Source: Rhodocyclaceae bacterium
GTDB lineage: Bacteria > Pseudomonadota > Gammaproteobacteria > Burkholderiales > Rhodocyclaceae
DNA: 21,102 nt
Reading direction: 5' to 3'
Assembly (NCBI GenBank): GCA_016702335.1
Contig: JADJEF010000006.1
Span: forward strand, 1 to 21,102
Both the position numbers and the translations under genes were made by a program. Below are positions 15,801-21,102 of this stretch, piece by piece (the first letter of the stretch is position 1; each line of letters begins with the position of its first letter). Below the pieces are notes generated by a model. The model was not told the origin of the DNA. It did not search any database and saw only the letters and a program-made list of their open reading frames with translations.

Positions 15801-15969
15801 GCAGAACATCAGCGTCGACTGGGCGCAGCGTGAGAGCGTGCGGGCCAAGTTGCGCCTGATGGTCAAGCGGATATTGCGCAAGTACAAATACCCGCCAGAC
15901 CAACAGGAAGGCGCCGTCGAGCTTGTGTTGCAGCAGGCTCAGGCGCTGGGGGAAACATGGATGGCGTAA
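12826..15969 (+). CDS. hsdR: Type I restriction subunit HsdR (nuclease and translocase)
   Basis: 1047 residues, intact. N-terminal PD-(D/E)xK nuclease: RRPDIILFINGLPLVLLELK with D140, E154 and K156. Motor domain: Walker A HTQGSGKS (295-302), ITDRND, DEAH box IADEAH (401-406), and FTGTP (463-467), then VRDMWLTGFDAP and QAIARVNRVFKDKQGGLVVDYIG of the second RecA fold. A C-terminal helical region contains EERELAIRQIISS and the final RKYKYPPDQ motif that contacts the methyltransferase. It translocates DNA and cleaves unmodified DNA at a distance, only when assembled with HsdM and HsdS. It starts 13 bp after hsdS. The last about 60 bases before the convergent sel1 gene hold no obvious terminator. 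Confidence 0.95.
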   Translation: MTEDQLEQETLGWLAAVGYTPIYGPDIAYDGTNPERADYRQVLLLSRLRAAIERLNPEIPLATREDALQQVVDLGIPALLSANRRFHKLLIAGVPVEYQKDGETRGDFVRLIDFVDATQNEWLAINQFTIKGPHHTRRPDIILFINGLPLVLLELKNPADENADIWKAYDQIQTYKEQVVDVFQYNEVLVISDGSEARLGSLSADPERFMQWRTIDGVTLDPLGQFNELETLIRGVLAPAYFLDYLRFFVLFEEDGELVKKIAGYHQFHAVRTAITQVVAASRPGGTHKGGVVWHTQGSGKSITMTCLSARVMQEALMENPTIVVITDRNDLDGQLFGVFSLAQDLLREQPVQVETRQDLRAKLGNRPSGGIIFTTIQKFMPGEDEDSFPMLSDRHNIVVIADEAHRTQYGFEAKLKTVKPSKSSKAANDAQSLKVAEPVAVYQVGYAQHLRDALPNATFVAFTGTPISAEDRDTRAVFGDYIHIYDMQQAKEDGATVAIYFESRLAKLSLNAEELPLIDDDVDELAEDEEESQQAKLKSRWAALEKIVGAEPRIASVAADLVTHFEERNKAQTGKAMFVGMSREICVHLYNEIVKLRPDWHSTDPEQGAIKIVMTGSASDKALLRPHIYSAQVKKRLEKRFKNPADPLRIVIVRDMWLTGFDAPCAHTLYVDKPMKSHNLMQAIARVNRVFKDKQGGLVVDYIGIANELKSALKEYTASKGRGRPTVDAAEAYAVMEEKLDVLRGMLHGYDYSDFMTSGHKRLAGAANHVLGQKEGKKRFADIALAMSKAFTLCCTLDEATAVREEVAFMQAVKVILTKRDISQQKKANEERELAIRQIISSAVVSEDVVDIFDAAGLDKPNIGILDDDFLAEVRNLPERNLAVELLERLLEGEIKSHFAGNVVQGKKFSELLTNVIKRYQNRAIETAQVIEELIEMAKKFRVAANRGAELGLSDDEVRFYDALADNESAVRELSDETLKKIAHELTENLRQNISVDWAQRESVRAKLRLMVKRILRKYKYPPDQQEGAVELVLQQAQALGETWMA

Positions 15970-16030
15970 ATTTTTGGAGCCTGGAGGGAGGCCGCATAAA
16001 TTGGAACTATGCTGGCAGCGTGAGCTTAGC

Positions 16031-17272
16031 TTAGCAACCGCCAGAATCAAATTTCCACTCACCAGAAATCGCGTCGTATTTTCGTTGAGCCTGAAAACGG
16101 ACCTTTTTGCCATCGTCGTAGGTTCGCCAACAGGTTGCGTTTAGGCAACGCGTATTGCAGCTCACCCGTCCAGGAATCTTGTTTGGTCGATTCGGAAATG
16201 GATCGTCCGAGACTTGTTGCGCAGGAACTGCGGCGAGAGCCTTTGGTTTTTCTTTGATAGTCGGATTCTTGCTGTAGGTGTCCAATGCCTTTAGAAGATT
16301 GCCGGGCTTTCCTAGCTCGCGCGTCAGGGCCTGTCCGGCGCTTACCTCTTGAGCTGACATGGACGTAGTAACTCTGGCCCGGTTTTCGGTTGCACTGTTG
16401 GTGCCTGAGAGGTTAAAAAGAGCGTAGGCGATCACGCGGTTCGCTGGCACGCCTTGCCCGTCCATGTACATGGCTCCCAGGTTGTTCTGCGCATTCGCAT
16501 GTCCCTGCTCGGCGGCTTTGCGAAACCAAGCGACGGCCTGCTGGTAGTCCTGCGGCACGCCCTGCCCGTTCATGTACCTGAGTCCTAGGCCCGTCTGCGC
16601 ACTCGCATGCCCCTGCTCGGCGGCCTTGCGGAACCAAGCGACGGCCTGCTGGTAGTCCTGCGGCACGCCCTGCCCGCTGCTGTACATGACTCCCAGGTTC
16701 GTCTGCGCAACCGCATGCCCCTGCTCGGCGGCTTTGCGGTACCAAGCGACGGCCTGCTGGTAGTCCTGCGGCACGCCCTGCCCGTCGCTGTACATGACTC
16801 CCAGGTTCGTCTGCGCAAATGCATCCCCCTGCTCGGCGGCTTTGCGGTACCAAGCGACGGCCTGCTTGTAGTCCTGCGGCACACCCCGCCCGTCCATGTA
16901 CATGACTCCCAGGTTGTTCTGCGCAATCGCGAGCCCCTGCTCGGCGGCTTTGCGGTACCAAGCGACGGCCTGCTTGTCATCTTTCGACACGCCCCTCCCG
17001 CTCTTGTACATGGCTCCCAGATTGTCCTGCGCATCAGCGAACCCCTGCTCGGCGGCCTTGCGGAGCCAATCGATGGCCTTCTTGTCATCTTTCGGCACGC
17101 CCTGCCCGTTGGCGTACATGACTCCAAGATTGCTCTGCGCATCCGCGAGCCCCTGCTCGGCCTGTTGCATGATCTCTGCGAGTGATGACCCACCGTTGAT
17201 TGACGTATCAGCCGCATAGGCAGACAAAGACAGCAGTGCGAACGCAATCGTCGCTAATCCTGACTTGAGCAT
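16031..17272 (-). CDS. Secreted Sel1-repeat protein with C-terminal cysteine motif
   Basis: 413 residues. The N-terminus MLKSGLATIAFALLSLSAYA is a signal peptide, cleaved probably after AYA. Residues about 38-289 carry seven 36-residue Sel1-like repeats of the type AEQGxAxAQxNLGVMY followed by GQGVPQDYxQAVAWYRKA, forming an alpha-solenoid for protein binding. After a linker, the end (about 365-413) holds CNTRCLNATCWRTYDDG and EWKFDSGGC, four Cys in a compact disulfide-capable domain. ATG at 17272 with GGAGGA upstream. Sel1 proteins often act in envelope stress or host contact; a function here is unknown. It is transcribed towards hsdR, alone. Confidence 0.88.
   Translation of the reverse strand: MLKSGLATIAFALLSLSAYAADTSINGGSSLAEIMQQAEQGLADAQSNLGVMYANGQGVPKDDKKAIDWLRKAAEQGFADAQDNLGAMYKSGRGVSKDDKQAVAWYRKAAEQGLAIAQNNLGVMYMDGRGVPQDYKQAVAWYRKAAEQGDAFAQTNLGVMYSDGQGVPQDYQQAVAWYRKAAEQGHAVAQTNLGVMYSSGQGVPQDYQQAVAWFRKAAEQGHASAQTGLGLRYMNGQGVPQDYQQAVAWFRKAAEQGHANAQNNLGAMYMDGQGVPANRVIAYALFNLSGTNSATENRARVTTSMSAQEVSAGQALTRELGKPGNLLKALDTYSKNPTIKEKPKALAAVPAQQVSDDPFPNRPNKIPGRVSCNTRCLNATCWRTYDDGKKVRFQAQRKYDAISGEWKFDSGGC
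16406..17161 (-). repeat. Tandem 108-bp repeats encoding seven Sel1 units
   Basis: The word CCCTGCTCGGCGGC recurs every 108 bp on the plus strand across this segment (near 16504, 16611, 16719, 16827, 16935 and 17043, with a related copy near 17151). The central copies are nearly identical in DNA, which suggests recent duplication or gene conversion and possible copy-number change. Confidence 0.85.
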
Positions 17273-17408
17273 GCTCGTTTCCTCCGCTTCTTTTAATTTG
17301 GTAATTCTAAGTGACGACAGATCGACCGCTCCCCCAGGTAGTCATCTCGATCCCGGTACAGCGGATGCGCAAGTCCTAAAAACGGTGCTTTTTAAGACCG
17401 CCGACCAG

Positions 17409-17430
17409 AGGGCCGATTCCGGCCCTTTTT
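17409..17430 (+). terminator. Strong rho-independent terminator with no plus-strand gene before it
   Basis: AGGGCCG (17409-17415) and CGGCCCT (17420-17426) make a 7-bp stem with a 4-nt loop and a T-run to 17430. The upstream neighbour is on the minus strand. It may insulate kfrA from read-through or end a short RNA from 17283-17408. The rest of 17273-17505 shows no gene. Confidence 0.65.
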
Positions 17431-17505
17431 CTGACAAAAACAGTCTTAAAACGAGTACATAAAACAACGTCCGCAAAACGTCGGAGAAATTATCAAAAAT
17501 ACACA

Positions 17506-17565
17506 TTGACGTTACTGTATTACCGTACTATCATACGTTACAGTAATACGACGTAATACAGTAAC
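17506..17565 (+). promoter_or_regulatory. kfrA promoter with palindromic operators
   Basis: TTGACG (17506-17511) and TATCAT (17529-17534) with 17-nt spacing. GTTACTGTATTAC (17511-17523) and GTAATACAGTAAC (17553-17565) are perfect reverse complements, 29 bp apart, and a third related word GTTACAGTAATAC (17537-17549) lies between them. The boxes overlap the promoter spacer and start region, so autorepression by KfrA is very likely. Ribosome-binding site GGAGG at 17574-17578. Confidence 0.75.
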
Positions 17566-17583
17566 AATACTACGGAGGCCAAC

Positions 17584-18450
17584 ATGGCACAACAGAAAGC
17601 AAGTTACGAAGCCGTCGCCCAGGCAATCGAGCAAATCCGCGCCGAGGGCCGTAGCCCCACGGTGGCGGCCATTCTGGCCATTACCGGCGGCAGTAATTCG
17701 ACCATCATCAAACACAAAGCGCGCTATGACGCCGAGCGCCCGCAGATTCAGGCCGCCAAGTCCGTGCAGATCGACCCGGCACTGCTCGACCTGCTGACCG
17801 TGACCATTGCCAAGGCCGCCGACCAGGCCGCCGCCGAGGCCTCGACGCGGCGCGCCGAGATTGAGGCCGACATGAACAAGGTCGCCGAGGAAGCCGAGCA
17901 GGCGCTGGCCACCATCGAACAACTGGAGAAAGACCTGGCCGAAGCACAGACCGCCCTGCACACCCAGGCTGGCCAGATTGACCAACTCAAGGCCGACGCC
18001 GACGCCATCAAGGCCGAGGCCGCCGGCCAGGTGGCAGTCGCCCAGGAGGAAATGCGCCGGCAGACCGAGGCGCGCGAGCAAGCCCAGATGCAGCTCGCCC
18101 AGGCACAGCTCCGGCTGGAGGCCTTGCCCAAGCTGGAGGCCGAGCTGGCGACGCTTCGCGCCGCGCTCGATGAGCAGAAGAACGCCCGGCAGGCCGCCGA
18201 GCAGGCGCAGGCGGTGGCCATGGCCAAGCTGGAGGCCGCCGACAAGGCCAAGGCCGACGCCGACAAGCGCGAGGCCGCCACGGCCGCAAAGATCGACACC
18301 CAAGCGAAGGAGCAGGCCGCCCAGCACAAAGCGCTGGCTGATCAGTTGGCCGCGCTTAACAAAGCGCTGGCCACCGCCCAGGCCGAGACTGCCCAGCTTC
18401 GCGGGCGCCTGGCCGAGCTGGAGAAGGCCGACAAGAAGACTAGCAAGTGA
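17584..18450 (+). CDS. kfrA: KfrA-type DNA-binding coiled-coil protein
   Basis: 288 residues. Residues about 5-60 form the KfrA N-terminal DNA-binding unit: YEAVAQAIEQIRAEGRSPTVAAILAITGGSNSTIIKH, a helix-turn-helix. The remainder to residue about 280 is a long Ala/Glu/Gln/Lys-rich coiled coil without breaks, as in KfrA proteins of IncP and related plasmids, which bind their own promoter and support plasmid maintenance. ATG with GGAGG 5 nt upstream. The stop overlaps the GTG of the recombinase gene (GTGA), so the two are coupled. The coding region is extremely GC-rich because of the alanine content. Confidence 0.9.
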   Translation: MAQQKASYEAVAQAIEQIRAEGRSPTVAAILAITGGSNSTIIKHKARYDAERPQIQAAKSVQIDPALLDLLTVTIAKAADQAAAEASTRRAEIEADMNKVAEEAEQALATIEQLEKDLAEAQTALHTQAGQIDQLKADADAIKAEAAGQVAVAQEEMRRQTEAREQAQMQLAQAQLRLEALPKLEAELATLRAALDEQKNARQAAEQAQAVAMAKLEAADKAKADADKREAATAAKIDTQAKEQAAQHKALADQLAALNKALATAQAETAQLRGRLAELEKADKKTSK

Positions 18451-19049
18451 AACAGCCCGACGACACCAAAACCGCCGAGCTGCCGGGCCATGCCCGGCGG
18501 ATCGGCTACGCTCGCGTGAGCACCGACGACCAGACGACCGCGATGCAGCTCGACGCGCTACGCGCGGCCGGCTGCGTTCCCATCTACGAGGAGCACGCCA
18601 GTGGCAAGCAGATCGACCGGCCGGAGCTGGCGCAGGCACTCAAGGCGCTGCGCCCTGGCGACACGCTCGCTGTGTGGCGGCTCGACCGGCTGGGCCGGTC
18701 ATTGCCGCACCTGATTGAAACCGTGCGCGCCATCGAGGCCGCCGGTTGCGCCTTTGAATCGCTCACCGAGAAGATAGACACCAGCACGGCCACCGGCCGG
18801 CTGGTGTTTCACTTGTTCGCCGCCCTGGCCGAGTTTGAGCGGAATCTAATCAGCGAGCGGACCCGCGAAGGTCTTAAAGCGGCGCGCAAGCGCGGTAGTA
18901 AAGGTGGGCCCAAGCCGGCACTAACGCCAAAGGATGCAGACATGGTGCGCAAACTAATGGCTGACCGGGAAACCTCGCCTGCAGATGTTTGTCAGCGTTT
19001 CGGCATCAGCAAGGCCACCCTTTACAAATACGTCAGGAGCAGCGCATGA
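18447..19049 (+). CDS. Serine recombinase (resolvase/invertase family)
   Basis: 200 residues. Catalytic domain: RIGYARVSTDDQ with the nucleophile S25, then WRLDRLGRS (R78, R81), GRLVFHLFAALAEFERNLISERTREGL (about 117-143) with the E helix, and a C-terminal HTH SPADVCQRFGISKATLYKYV (177-196). This is the small Tn3 resolvase/Hin type. It starts with GTG overlapping the kfrA stop. As part of a kfrA operon it probably resolves plasmid dimers rather than serving a transposon, since no transposase or terminal repeats are visible. The crossover site was not identified; the long inverted repeat at 20686 is one candidate. Confidence 0.9.
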   Translation: MKQPDDTKTAELPGHARRIGYARVSTDDQTTAMQLDALRAAGCVPIYEEHASGKQIDRPELAQALKALRPGDTLAVWRLDRLGRSLPHLIETVRAIEAAGCAFESLTEKIDTSTATGRLVFHLFAALAEFERNLISERTREGLKAARKRGSKGGPKPALTPKDADMVRKLMADRETSPADVCQRFGISKATLYKYVRSSA

Positions 19050-19058
19050 CCACTACGC

Positions 19059-20027
19059 TTATGCGGCCGCCTTCATCGGTTCCGCTGCGGCCTTTTCCAT
19101 CAGAAAGGCGTGCGCCTTCGAGGCCTGCGAGGCGGCCGTAAAAATCGCCTTCTTGTCGTGCTTGAGCACCTTCAGCCAGGAATCGATATAGCTGGCGTGG
19201 TCGTCCATGGTGGCAGGAATCAATCCCAGATCCGCGCAACAGAACGCCGCCCCCAGCTCGGCAATCAGTTCCTCGAAGGCGTATGCCTCCGTGCCAAATC
19301 GCCCGGAAAAGTCACGCGCCAGGCGCGACTTGTGGCCGGTCCAGTGTGTCAGCTCGTGCATGGCCACGCTGTAGAAAGCCTCGTCGGAAACAAAGCGGCT
19401 GCGCTCGGGCAGATAGATTTCATCGATGCTCGGCCGGAAAAATGCCTTGCCGCCCTGCTCGATAATCGTCGCCCCACTGGCCTGCATGACGGCCTCGGCT
19501 GCCTCGTTGCCGTGAAATGTGCGCCGCTCGATGCCGGTTTCGATGCCTTCGCACTGCTCCAGGTTGAACACGGTATAGCTTTTGAGGAAACCGACCTGCC
19601 GGGCTTCGATCTCGCCTGTCTCGCTGTCGGTATGATCGCGCTCGATGGTCGAGAAATACACCACCTGCACGCCCTTGCTGCCCTTCTTGATGTGCCCGCC
19701 CAACTCGCCGGCCTGCTTGTAGGTCAGCCAAGCCGATGAACTGAAGCCGGCCTCCATGGCGGCAAACCACAGCATCAGGACGTTGACCCCGCTGTAAGCC
19801 TTGCCGCTCTTGCGGTTGTACGGCATCCCGGTCGCTCCAGCACCAAACCATAGTGGCTTACCGTCGCGTTTCACGCCCTGCTCGATGGCTTCGATAATCC
19901 TGTTCGTGGTTGCCTGATATAGATCGAACTTGCCGCCCTTCCCCTGCTCTTGGGTGAGTCCGGGGGGTACGGGGGGAACGCCCGTGTCGTTTAAGTTGGC
20001 AGGTATGGCTTGGGTGTGTGCTGGCAT
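19059..20027 (-). CDS. ardC: ArdC-type antirestriction protein
   Basis: 322 residues. The N-terminal half is the ssDNA-binding ArdC_N domain: FDLYQATTNRIIEAIEQG, PYNRKSGKAYSGVNVLML, WLTYKQAGELGGHIKKGSKG, FLKSYTVFNLEQCEGI. The C-terminal half is a zincin-like metalloprotease fold: AFYSVAMHELTHWTGH has HExxH at 224-228 and EELIAELGAAF (252-262) carries the third ligand Glu, followed by the helix around YIDSWLKVLK. ArdC proteins protect incoming single-stranded plasmid DNA from host restriction. ATG at 20027 with AAAGGA upstream. It ends 10 bp from the recombinase stop (convergent) and reads away from the hairpin-rich region, a usual place for leading-region genes. Confidence 0.93.
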   Translation of the reverse strand: MPAHTQAIPANLNDTGVPPVPPGLTQEQGKGGKFDLYQATTNRIIEAIEQGVKRDGKPLWFGAGATGMPYNRKSGKAYSGVNVLMLWFAAMEAGFSSSAWLTYKQAGELGGHIKKGSKGVQVVYFSTIERDHTDSETGEIEARQVGFLKSYTVFNLEQCEGIETGIERRTFHGNEAAEAVMQASGATIIEQGGKAFFRPSIDEIYLPERSRFVSDEAFYSVAMHELTHWTGHKSRLARDFSGRFGTEAYAFEELIAELGAAFCCADLGLIPATMDDHASYIDSWLKVLKHDKKAIFTAASQASKAHAFLMEKAAAEPMKAAA

Positions 20028-20362
20028 GATTTCGTCCTTTCGCGGTTGTGATTTCTGCTCTTCGGAGCCGTCCGCAAACGGGCGGGGATCGAGCGGCCCG
20101 AAGGGCGACCAGGCGAAAGGGAGTGGAGCAAGCCGGCATGCCAGCCGGGGTTTTCGGGGTGAGGAATAAATAGCGACCTCAGGGCGCGGTTTATGCCGGA
20201 ACCGCGCCGGCTGGCGTGACGGATTGCAGGTGTGGCCTTATCGCACCGGTCTAACTCCCGCCGGGTCAGCGAGGAGGCGCACTGGCGGCTTCGCAGGGCA
20301 GATGTCCGCGAAAGGTATGGTCAGCACACACCGGTTTTGCCATGCCTGCTAGCGCTATCAAT

Positions 20363-20381
20363 GCCTGTGCAACGCACAGGC
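20363..20381. repeat. 8-bp stem, 3-nt loop hairpin
   Basis: GCCTGTGC (20363-20370) pairs with GCACAGGC (20374-20381) around AAC. No T-run follows, so it is not a terminator. Confidence 0.55.
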
Positions 20382-20495
20382 TGCTGTGTACGCCTCACCG
20401 GGGAACCGCGCAGCGGGGGCAAGCGTTCAGCGCAGCCCCCCGCAGGTGCGCCGGCCCCAGCCGGCCGCCGAGGGTTGGGGGGAGCCGCGAGCCAA

Positions 20496-20576
20496 ATTTC
20501 GGCCCCAGCCGAAATAGGCCCGCCCACGGGCCGGTTGGTTCGTGGGGGGCGAAGCCCCGCCCGGCAAGCGCCTTGC
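20496..20576. repeat. Four consecutive hairpins
   Basis: ATTTCGG/CCGAAAT (20496-20515), GGCCCG/CGGGCC (20517-20532), GGGGC/GCCCC (20546-20558) and GCAAG/CTTGC (20564-20576), each a perfect stem with a loop of 3 to 6 nt, following one another with almost no spacing. Such density is unusual for coding DNA. Confidence 0.55.
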
Positions 20577-20633
20577 GGCGCGCGCCTCCCCTTCGTGGGA
20601 CGAGCAGGCGAGCAGGCGCGCGAAGCAAGACAG

Positions 20634-20667
20634 CTCGCCGTCGCGAGTCTCCCTGCGGTAGCAGGGA
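20634..20667. repeat. Two adjacent hairpins
   Basis: CTCGC/GCGAG (20634-20647) and TCCCTGC/GCAGGGA (20650-20667), each with a 4-nt loop, separated by 2 nt. Confidence 0.55.
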
Positions 20668-20685
20668 CAAGACTGCAAGACGGGG

Positions 20686-20726
20686 CAACCTTGACCAACC
20701 GAGCTACGCGAGCTTGGTCAAGGTTG
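20686..20726. repeat. 13-bp perfect inverted repeat with 15-nt spacer
   Basis: CAACCTTGACCAA (20686-20698) and TTGGTCAAGGTTG (20714-20726) are exact reverse complements. The spacer itself contains GCT/AGC able to extend the structure. It is the strongest inverted repeat in the region and could be a relaxase or recombinase site. Confidence 0.7.
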
Positions 20727-20736
20727 AGGACGAAAT

Positions 20737-20749
20737 GTCGCAACGCGAC
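20737..20749 (+). repeat. Short hairpin followed by GTTTTG
   Basis: GTCGC-AAC-GCGAC, followed by GTTTTG. It could be a weak terminator on the plus strand but no gene precedes it. Confidence 0.4.
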
Positions 20750-20837
20750 GTTTTGACCGACCCCGGATTCAGGCGCAGCCTCGAAGAGGGGAGGCGCGCG
20801 CCGCAAGCACGTCCCGAACCTGGGTGAATCTCCGGAG

Positions 20838-20854
20838 GGTGGCGTCCAGCCACC
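20838..20854. repeat. 6-bp stem hairpin
   Basis: GGTGGC (20838-20843) pairs with GCCACC (20849-20854) around GTCCA. It is the last of the hairpin series before a plainer stretch. Confidence 0.45.
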
Positions 20855-21064
20855 ACGCAGGAAGAGAGGGCAAAGCCATCAAGCAAGGCAGCCCGTCCAG
20901 GGATGCCGCCGCGCCTCCTCGCTGACATAGTTCGTGACATGCTCCCGCTGACACGCGGCGGCGGCCGGATCCTCGTGCGATCTATATCAATGATTCTCAA
21001 CAACGACGGTTTTGCGGTCGTACCTGGTTCGCGACACACAACCAGCCGTGGTGCCGGGGGTGAA

Positions 21065-21100
21065 TGGTTGAAGTGGCGATGCCTATCGCGACTTCAACCA
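21065..21100. repeat. Long two-tier hairpin at the window end
   Basis: TGGTTGAAGT (21065-21074) and ACTTCAACCA (21091-21100) form a perfect 10-bp stem. Inside, after one G-G mismatch, GCGAT pairs with ATCGC around GCCT. In circular form it would be about 50 bp from the 3' end of the mob operon. No T-run follows within the window. Confidence 0.65.
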
Positions 21101-21102
21101 GA

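Larger units (their letters stand above)
20028..21102. other. Gene-free structured region, candidate oriT and leading region
   Basis: About 1.1 kb upstream of ardC without a credible gene. Six frames are open in long, low-complexity GC-rich stretches that lack ribosome-binding sites and family features. The segment 20363-20854 contains at least ten short perfect hairpins, listed separately. If the molecule is circular, it lies between ardC and the mob operon, where oriT would be expected. The nick site cannot be picked from sequence alone. Position 20930-21064 shows only one weak inverted repeat (ACGAC/GTCGT, near 21004-21022). Confidence 0.5.

Noticed and set aside
18447..19049. Transposon carrying the serine recombinase
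   Set aside because: No transposase gene, terminal inverted repeats or target duplications are visible; coupling to kfrA fits a plasmid resolution role better.
20321..20827. Long overlapping open frames on both strands in the hairpin region
   Set aside because: Arg/Pro/Ala-rich, low complexity, no ribosome-binding sites and no family features; open frames are expected by chance in such GC-rich DNA.
20704..21039. A 111-residue minus-strand frame near the window end
   Set aside because: No start signal or recognisable domain and an Arg/Ser-rich composition; it also spans the strong inverted repeat.
21065..21100. Integron attC site
   Set aside because: The hairpin lacks the RYYYAAC and GTTRRRY core sites and no cassette gene or integrase accompanies it.

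Overview
The window reads as a plasmid, or most of one, from a Gram-negative proteobacterium. I lean towards Betaproteobacteria because of the RPA-type replication initiator, the KfrA and ArdC homologues and the GC-rich coding, but the host is an inference. The length of about 21 kb, one replication origin, one partition locus, one mobilisation locus and no chromosomal housekeeping genes suggest a complete small mobilisable replicon opened at an arbitrary point. No terminal overlap proves circularity. LAYOUT: (1) 1-3550, minus strand: a tightly packed mobilisation operon with an unknown protein, a VirD4-like coupling protein (frameshifted), a MobC/replication-relaxation protein with a PD-(D/E)xK-like signature, and a ribbon-helix-helix accessory protein. 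(2) 3539-4471, plus: a divergent protein of about 310 residues with a nuclease-like D...ExK signature. (3) 4482-5103, minus: a RelB/DinJ-YafQ type toxin-antitoxin pair. (4) 5104-5901: noncoding replication origin with eight 22-23 bp spaced iterons and a perfect DnaA box. (5) 5902-7772, minus: parA, a small ribbon-helix-helix partition protein and repA, apparently one transcript. (6) 7872-15969, plus: a strong promoter, a DUF4258-like small protein, an unusual protein fusing a degenerate methyltransferase with a specificity-like domain, then hsdM (frameshifted), hsdS and hsdR of a type I restriction-modification system. (7) 16031-17272, minus: a secreted Sel1-repeat protein. (8) 17506-19049, plus: kfrA with a clear palindromic operator, overlapped by a serine recombinase gene. 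(9) 19059-20027, minus: an ArdC-type antirestriction protein. (10) 20028-21102: about 1.1 kb without a credible gene, dense in perfect hairpins, a good candidate for oriT and the leading region if the molecule is circular. HOW IT FITS TOGETHER: RepA and the iterons replicate the plasmid; ParA and its partner, the toxin-antitoxin pair, KfrA and the resolvase stabilise it; the mob operon allows transfer using another element's secretion channel; ArdC would protect incoming DNA; the type I system and its extra upstream protein are the main cargo. The coupling protein and hsdM each carry a single-base defect in a short homopolymer, and in both cases one base restores a full-length family-like protein. 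Either the sequence has two indel errors or both functions are genuinely off. The most novel material is the degenerate methyltransferase/specificity fusion with its DUF4258-like partner, the hairpin array, and a possible attenuator in which the start codon of the first mob gene lies in a terminator loop.
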